This document shows positions 45,012 through 49,361 of a stretch of DNA of 49,361 nt, piece by piece. The stretch is from Bacillota bacterium (GTDB taxonomy: Bacteria > Bacillota > Clostridia > Saccharofermentanales > Fastidiosipilaceae). Position numbers and translations under genes: made by a program. Where the stretch lies: NCBI GenBank assembly GCA_030055235.1, contig JASGUW010000150.1, positions 1 through 49,361 of the forward strand, given 5' to 3'. The notes beneath the pieces were generated by a model that was not told where the DNA came from, ran no database searches, and saw only the letters and a program-made list of their open reading frames with translations. Every line of letters begins with the position of its first letter. The first letter of the stretch is position 1.

Positions 45012-46208
45012 ATGATTATCAAAACAATAGTAAAGGGTGACAACTCTTCCTCCGACGAAGAGGCCGCCCGTTTGGCTGAGCTGGCCAGACTCCGCGAAGA
45101 AATAGACAGCGTTGATGCGCGCCTGCTCGAGGCCTATCACGAGCGCCAGCGCCTGGTGACGGCAATTGCCGCGACGAAGGGCGACACAAAGCGGCCGGTG
45201 CGCGATCCCGTCCGTGAGGTCGAGAAACTAGCTGCCCATCCCAAAGAAGCTCCGCTGCTTGCTACCCTGATGCGCCTCTCGCGCGCCAGTCAGTACCGGC
45301 TGCGCTATGAAGCCGGCGCCCGCTTCCCCATCGGCGAAGAAATCGCCATGGCTGCGGACGCCCTGCCGCCCGTCCATGTCGTCACCACTCAGGGCGACCT
45401 CAGCTCCTATGGTGCCGCTGCGGCCCGCGAGCTTTTCCCGGAGGCCCAGGTCATGCCGCTGCGCACCTTCGTCTCAGCCTGCCGTCAGGTGGTGGACGAC
45501 AATGCCAAGGTCGCGGTTCTCCCGCTGGAGAATTCCAGCTCCGGCATCGTGCATGAAGTCTACGATCTGCTGACGCGCCACCGCCTTTACATCGTCGGCC
45601 AGGTTGCCATGGAGATCCAGCACCGCCTGCTGGCTCTGCCCGGCACCCGCCTGGGCGATATCCGTCGCGTCATTTCGCACCCGCAGGCCCTGGCGCAGTG
45701 TTCGACCATCATTCAGGGCATGGGCTGGCAGATCGAAGAAAGCCAGAACACCGCCTTCGCTGCCCGCCGCGTCGCCGAACTCGGTGACAAACAGGTGGCG
45801 GCGCTGGCCTCGGCGGATGCCGGCCGCGACTTCGGCCTGGTCGTCCTGTCGGACCAGGTGGCGAACGTCGCTGACAACCAGACGCTCTTTGTCGCGATCG
45901 CCCGCCGCCCGGTAATTGTCCCGGAGGCCAGCCGCGTCAGTCTGCTGCTGTCGCTGCCGCATCAGAGCGGCGCGCTGGCGGAACTGCTGGCGACCTTCGC
46001 AGATCTCAACCTCAATCTCAGCCGTATTCAATCCCTGCCGGTGCCGAAGCGCCCCTGGCAGTATGCGTTTTACATCGATATCGACGTGGCCGCCCGCGAT
46101 GAAGCCATGCTCGAGGCGCTCTACCAGCTCAGTCTGGAACTGCCCTCGCTGCGCTTCCTTGGCTGGTATCCGGTGCGCACCGTGCTCGACTGGCAGCAGC
46201 GCAACTAA
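45012..46208 (+). CDS. pheA: Bifunctional chorismate mutase-prephenate dehydratase (P-protein)
   Basis: The 398-residue enzyme converts chorismate through prephenate to phenylpyruvate. Residues about 22-95 are an AroQ-type mutase (LREEIDSVDARLLEAYHERQ, with DPVREVEKL). Residues about 120-300 are the dehydratase, with TTQGDLSSYGAAAARELF, LPLENSSSGIVHEVYDLL and SQNTAFAARRVAE. Residues about 305-385 are an ACT domain. In the ACT domain the GALA motif is kept, but the ESRP motif that contributes to Phe binding reads QSLP, so feedback inhibition may be weak or changed. A small coupled leader ORF precedes it, and an ABC transporter gene follows after 18 bases, probably on the same transcript. Confidence 0.94.
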   Translation: MIIKTIVKGDNSSSDEEAARLAELARLREEIDSVDARLLEAYHERQRLVTAIAATKGDTKRPVRDPVREVEKLAAHPKEAPLLATLMRLSRASQYRLRYEAGARFPIGEEIAMAADALPPVHVVTTQGDLSSYGAAAARELFPEAQVMPLRTFVSACRQVVDDNAKVAVLPLENSSSGIVHEVYDLLTRHRLYIVGQVAMEIQHRLLALPGTRLGDIRRVISHPQALAQCSTIIQGMGWQIEESQNTAFAARRVAELGDKQVAALASADAGRDFGLVVLSDQVANVADNQTLFVAIARRPVIVPEASRVSLLLSLPHQSGALAELLATFADLNLNLSRIQSLPVPKRPWQYAFYIDIDVAARDEAMLEALYQLSLELPSLRFLGWYPVRTVLDWQQRN

Positions 46209-46226
46209 GGCTGCGAAGGAGACCTC

Positions 46227-46997
46227 ATGATTGACATCCAAGCGGTATCAAAGTCCTATGACGGTGGTCGGAATTACGCCGTCCGTGACCTGACCCTGGC
46301 GACCAGGCCCGGAGAGATCCTGGGCCTGCTGGGACCGAACGGTGCGGGGAAGACCACCACCTTGAAGATGATTACCGGCATTTTAGATCCCGACAGCGGC
46401 CGGATTACGGTCAACGGCCACGACATTGTGCGTGAGCCGATTGCGGCGAAGGAGTCCTTCTTCTATGTGCCGGACGACCCCAATGCCTTCCTGCGCCTGA
46501 AGGGGGTCGAATACCTGAACTACATGGCGTCGCTCTATCGCCTGCCCGGCAAGCAGAGCGAGCGCATCGCCAGTCTGGCGGAGGACTTCGAGATGGACGG
46601 AGTGCTCGGCGATCGCATCCAGTCCTATTCCCATGGTATGAGGCAAAAGATCATCCTGCTGGCCGCCCTGCTCGTGAATCCGCCGGTCTGGATTCTGGAT
46701 GAGCCGATGACGGGGCTGGATCCGCGTGCGGCTTTCAAGCTGCGCGGCCGCATGCGCGCCCATGCCGACGCCGGCAACACGGTGATCTTCTCCACCCATG
46801 TGCTTGAGGTGGCGGAGAAGCTCTGTGACCGCATTGCCATCATTGACCATGGCCGCCTGATTCTGCTGGGAACGATGAGCGAGCTGCGGGCCGCCCACCG
46901 CGAGGACGTTTCGCTCGAATCGATCTTCCTCAGCCTGACCGACGCTGACGACCCGGAGATCAGGCCTCTTCTGGCCTCTCTCGACGCGGAGGGCTGA
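46227..46997 (+). CDS. ABC transporter ATP-binding protein
   Basis: The 256-residue ATPase has Walker A GLLGPNGAGKTTT near residue 38, signature YSHGMRQK, Walker B VWILDEPMTGLDP and an H-loop FSTHVLE. Its type serves ABC-2 exporters of drugs, lipids or peptides. GAAGGAG precedes the ATG, and the next gene, the membrane partner, starts three bases after its stop. It follows pheA by only 18 bases, so transport may be expressed together with phenylalanine synthesis; no functional link is known. Confidence 0.92.
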   Translation: MIDIQAVSKSYDGGRNYAVRDLTLATRPGEILGLLGPNGAGKTTTLKMITGILDPDSGRITVNGHDIVREPIAAKESFFYVPDDPNAFLRLKGVEYLNYMASLYRLPGKQSERIASLAEDFEMDGVLGDRIQSYSHGMRQKIILLAALLVNPPVWILDEPMTGLDPRAAFKLRGRMRAHADAGNTVIFSTHVLEVAEKLCDRIAIIDHGRLILLGTMSELRAAHREDVSLESIFLSLTDADDPEIRPLLASLDAEG

Positions 46998-47000
46998 GTC

Positions 47001-48719
47001 ATGGACCGCCTCATATGCCTGACCGGCCTGCTGCTGAAGGGTTCGCCCCCCGGTGAAGCCCTGACATCCGAACGCAAACGCCGCCGTATCGCCTCCAAGG
47101 TCGGCCGCTTCTTCCTCTACCTCTTCCTGACAGCCTATCTGCTCTTTGCTGTAGTGATGATGTCGCTGGGGACCATCCGTCAGGTACTGGCCATGGGCCA
47201 TCCTGAGATCTTTCCGGCCCTGATCCTGCTGGTAGTGGTGGTTCTGACGGTCTTCGCCGGCTTCTTCTATGTCATCTCGGCCTTCTATCACTCGAACGAC
47301 ATTGAGCGCCTGCTCGTCCTGCCGGTGCGCGCCCGTGACATTGTGGCGGCCAAGTTCATTCAGGTCTACCTCTACGAGCTGGCCATCGGGGCCGTGATCT
47401 GTCTGCCATCTCTGGGCATCTATGGAGTTATGAGCGGGCAAAGCTGGTACTGGTGGCCGCTGCTTTTGCTCGTCGTCATCGCCCTGCCTATCCTGCCCCT
47501 GGCCGTGATCTCGGTCGTGACCATGCTCTTCATGCGCTTCACGCCCTTCGCCCGCGACAAGGATCGCTTCATGATGGTCACGAACATCCTCTCCCTGCTG
47601 TTGATGCTGGCGTTCTTCTATGCTTCCGGTCAGGGCGGAGCTGAGGCCGGCAGCCAGGCAGCCGGTGACGAGATTGGCTTCATGATTTCGGAGACACTGC
47701 TGCGGCGCCTTGCCGGTGTCGGGCGCTTCGTGCCGGGCCTGCCGCTGGGCTACGGCGCCCTGACCGCGGCCTCTGTCAGCCAGGCCCTGCTCAGTGCCCT
47801 GGGCTTTGTCGGTGTGGCCGTTGCTTCGGCCGCCGTTGCCTACTTCGCAGCCGACCTTCTCTATGCCCGTGCCATCGTTGCCGTCCGTCAGCATGGCAGC
47901 CGCCGCAAGCGCCTGAGTTCTGCGGGACTGCAGCGTGCGACGCGCAGCCGCGGCATCTTTACTACGCTGATTGTGCGTGAATGGCAAAGCATCAGCCGTT
48001 CACCGACCTTCCTCATGAACAGTGTTCTCTCGGCCCTGATCATGCCGCTGATGATGGTGATTTCCCTGGTAGCGTCGGGGGACGACGGCATGATGCTTAT
48101 TCGCGAGCTTAGTGGTGTGCTGGCGCAGCTGGGAACCGATCTGGAGTCGGGCTGGGGCTTCATGTTTGCCGGCGCCACTGCGCTCGGCCTGATGGTCGGT
48201 GCGTCCGGCTCCACCTCCGCCACCGCGCTTTCGCGTGAAGGGCAGACATTCTGGATGATGAAGGTAATCCCGGTCTCCTATCACACACAGATCGCCGCGA
48301 AACTGTTGCTTTCCCTCATCATCGCCGCCGGGCCGATCGGGCTGCTCGCCATTGTGGCGGTCATCGTCCTTCGTCTGCCACTGCTCTTTGCCATCCCCAT
48401 GCCTCTGTTCGTTCTGGCCGGTGCGGCTCTGGGCTCGCTTTTCAGCTTCGTCTTCGATCTTTTCAATCCGAAGCTTGACTGGGAGACGGAGACCCAGGCG
48501 GCCAAGAATAACCTCAACGCCCTCTGGGGCACGCTGCTCTCCTTCCTGCTGATGGGTGTGGTGCTGGGAAGTCAGTTCCTGCTGATTCGCTTCATGCCTA
48601 CGGCTTCGATCCTGGTTTCGCTCGGCCTGCAGACGGCTCTCGTCCTGCTGCTGCTTGTCTTTGTCTTGACTCTGCTGTACCGGCAGATTCCGAGGCGCAT
48701 GCGGCGAATCGAGGTCTGA
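47001..48719 (+). CDS. ABC-2-type transporter permease
   Basis: The 572-residue membrane protein has about eleven to twelve hydrophobic segments in two halves separated by a basic cytoplasmic loop (RQHGSRRKRLSSAG near residue 305). This size and split layout fit large two-block ABC-2 permeases of Firmicutes that pair with a separate ATPase. The phrase SNDIERLLVLPVRARDIVAAKF, a conserved cytoplasmic segment in this group, is near residue 97. It probably forms the exporter with the preceding gene. The substrate is unknown. Transcription ends in the tandem hairpins downstream. Confidence 0.88.
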   Translation: MDRLICLTGLLLKGSPPGEALTSERKRRRIASKVGRFFLYLFLTAYLLFAVVMMSLGTIRQVLAMGHPEIFPALILLVVVVLTVFAGFFYVISAFYHSNDIERLLVLPVRARDIVAAKFIQVYLYELAIGAVICLPSLGIYGVMSGQSWYWWPLLLLVVIALPILPLAVISVVTMLFMRFTPFARDKDRFMMVTNILSLLLMLAFFYASGQGGAEAGSQAAGDEIGFMISETLLRRLAGVGRFVPGLPLGYGALTAASVSQALLSALGFVGVAVASAAVAYFAADLLYARAIVAVRQHGSRRKRLSSAGLQRATRSRGIFTTLIVREWQSISRSPTFLMNSVLSALIMPLMMVISLVASGDDGMMLIRELSGVLAQLGTDLESGWGFMFAGATALGLMVGASGSTSATALSREGQTFWMMKVIPVSYHTQIAAKLLLSLIIAAGPIGLLAIVAVIVLRLPLLFAIPMPLFVLAGAALGSLFSFVFDLFNPKLDWETETQAAKNNLNALWGTLLSFLLMGVVLGSQFLLIRFMPTASILVSLGLQTALVLLLLVFVLTLLYRQIPRRMRRIEV

Positions 48720-48763
48720 GGACGGGCATGTGACTGTCAGGACGGCTCCGGGTAACTAAAGAT

Positions 48764-48883
48764 GACTCCGGTTGCCTGCCGGAGTCTGAGCTGAGTGCCT
48801 AACGACGATTCCGGATACCTTCCGGAGTCTGGGGCTGATTGCCTAACGACGACTCCAGGTACCTTCCGGAGTCGTCTTTTTTT
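48764..48883 (+). terminator. Three tandem hairpins ending in an intrinsic terminator
   Basis: Hairpin 1 is GACTCCGG/CCGGAGTC (48764-48771, 48779-48786). Hairpin 2 is a degenerate copy at 48808-48828. Hairpin 3 is GACGACTCC/GGAGTCGTC (48848-48856, 48868-48876), followed by T7. They repeat with a period of about 43 bp and share the linker GCCTAACGACGA. Only the third has the T-run, so it is the functional terminator and the others look like duplicates. Confidence 0.92.
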
Positions 48884-48970
48884 GTTCTGAAACGTTGATG
48901 TCCTGAAATACTGGAATTATTGAATTTAATGGTAGATGCATCCTGTCTGCTGGTCAGTGGCAAGCGTCCA

Positions 48971-49009
48971 AGTTGTGTCACGAATGATTGGTTTTCGAGT
49001 TGTGTCAAC
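48971..49009. repeat. Degenerate family C fragment
   Basis: AGTTGTGTCA (48971-48980) and GAGTTGTGTCAAC (48997-49009) are two left-arm copies in the same orientation, so they do not form the usual hairpin. This is probably a decayed array. Confidence 0.5.
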
Positions 49010-49108
49010 TTTTTACCCCATGCCTCTCGCTTCGTTCAAGGCACAAAACAGCATGAATCGTTGGCACTGCGTGTTAGCGCTGTCTAATCCGTTTATTAAC
49101 CCGTTTCT

Positions 49109-49361
49109 GATTCAGTTTTTCAAGCTTTCGCAGTTTTATGCAGTCGTCCTTGCGAAAGGTTGAAATTTTGCTCGAGATGGCGAGCGGCAGTGTGCAATTT
49201 TTCAATCTTTCGCAGTTTTTGAGCTCTCTTATCGCATAATTATCCTTACCTTTGCATAAATTCATCGTAATACACATAGATACGAATATTAATGCAGTCG
49301 TCCTTGCGAAAGGTTGAAATTTTGCTCGAGATGGCGAGCGGCAGTGTGCAATTTTTCAATC
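49109..49361. repeat. Long direct repeat with internal inverted repeat, cut by window edge
   Basis: The 70 bp at 49138-49207 recur identically at 49292-49361, a period of 154 bp; the second copy runs off the window. Inside each, TGCGAAAGGTTGAAATTTTGC is a near-complement of GCAATTTTTCAATCTTTCGCA (arms of about 21 bp, about 22 bp apart). A further half copy, TTTTTCAAGCTTTCGCAG, precedes them at 49117-49134. The spacing and unit length do not fit a CRISPR array. Confidence 0.88.

Noticed and set aside
46383-47987. 534-codon open frame antisense to the ABC-2 transporter genes
   Set aside because: Same reasoning: the sense frames carry Walker motifs and membrane helices.
49109-49361. Possible CRISPR array
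   Set aside because: Repeats are 70 bp or longer with an 84-bp gap and internal inverted arms; no cas genes are in the window.

Overview
The window looks like chromosome from a GC-rich, strictly anaerobic bacterium with a Gram-positive envelope, most likely in the Clostridia. That placement is inferred from an oxygen-sensitive class III ribonucleotide reductase with its activase, a pyruvate:ferredoxin oxidoreductase, the redox repressor Rex, and a sortase-type surface adhesin with a thioester domain and Cna-B repeats. No rRNA, tRNA, CRISPR array or replication origin was seen, and I do not assign a genus.

Layout from left to right. (1) 1-255 is an array of hairpin repeats, followed by nrdG-nrdD on the minus strand with two NrdR-type boxes upstream. 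(2) Divergent from it are a Gfo/Idh/MocA oxidoreductase and an unusual fusion of a CE15-like esterase with a sugar nucleotidyltransferase. (3) Convergent with the fusion, and overlapping its end, is a 1517-residue adhesin. (4) 12269-19708 is a tightly coupled three-gene minus-strand operon: an isopropylmalate-synthase-like protein whose catalytic motifs are missing, a fusion of a sugar-isomerase-like TIM barrel with an acyl-CoA synthetase, and pyruvate:ferredoxin oxidoreductase. Its codon use differs from the neighbours. (5) 21412-25144 is a heterodimeric ABC exporter-type pair behind a near-consensus promoter and a GTTAGC-N4-GCTAAC operator. (6) 26400-32008 is a minus-strand set: alpha-L-fucosidase, MFS transporter, zinc-ribbon membrane protein, Rex and ROK glucokinase, closed by a strong terminator. 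(7) 33238-46208 is an aromatic amino acid supercluster: two DAHP synthases, prephenate dehydrogenase, a shikimate dehydrogenase-shikimate kinase fusion, aroB, aroA, aroC and chorismate mutase-prephenate dehydratase. Only 3-dehydroquinate dehydratase and an aminotransferase are missing for Phe and Tyr synthesis. An IS66-type remnant, a hairpin array and a GNAT gene interrupt it before pheA. (8) An ABC-2-type transporter pair follows pheA directly and ends in three tandem hairpins, the last a clear terminator.

The most distinctive feature is non-coding. Many intergenic regions carry arrays of hairpins (called A, B and C here). Their stem sequences differ but nearly all are preceded by the same adapter, TGGACAAAAAAG, so that on the other strand each reads as a stem followed by T6. 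A further GC-rich palindromic family (D) and an unrelated direct repeat at the right edge also occur. Separately, short tandem duplications lie directly behind several stop codons and in some cases copy the last bases of the gene. The best candidates for undescribed biology are the modular hairpin superfamily, the three-gene operon with the degenerate isopropylmalate-synthase homologue, and the esterase-nucleotidyltransferase fusion.
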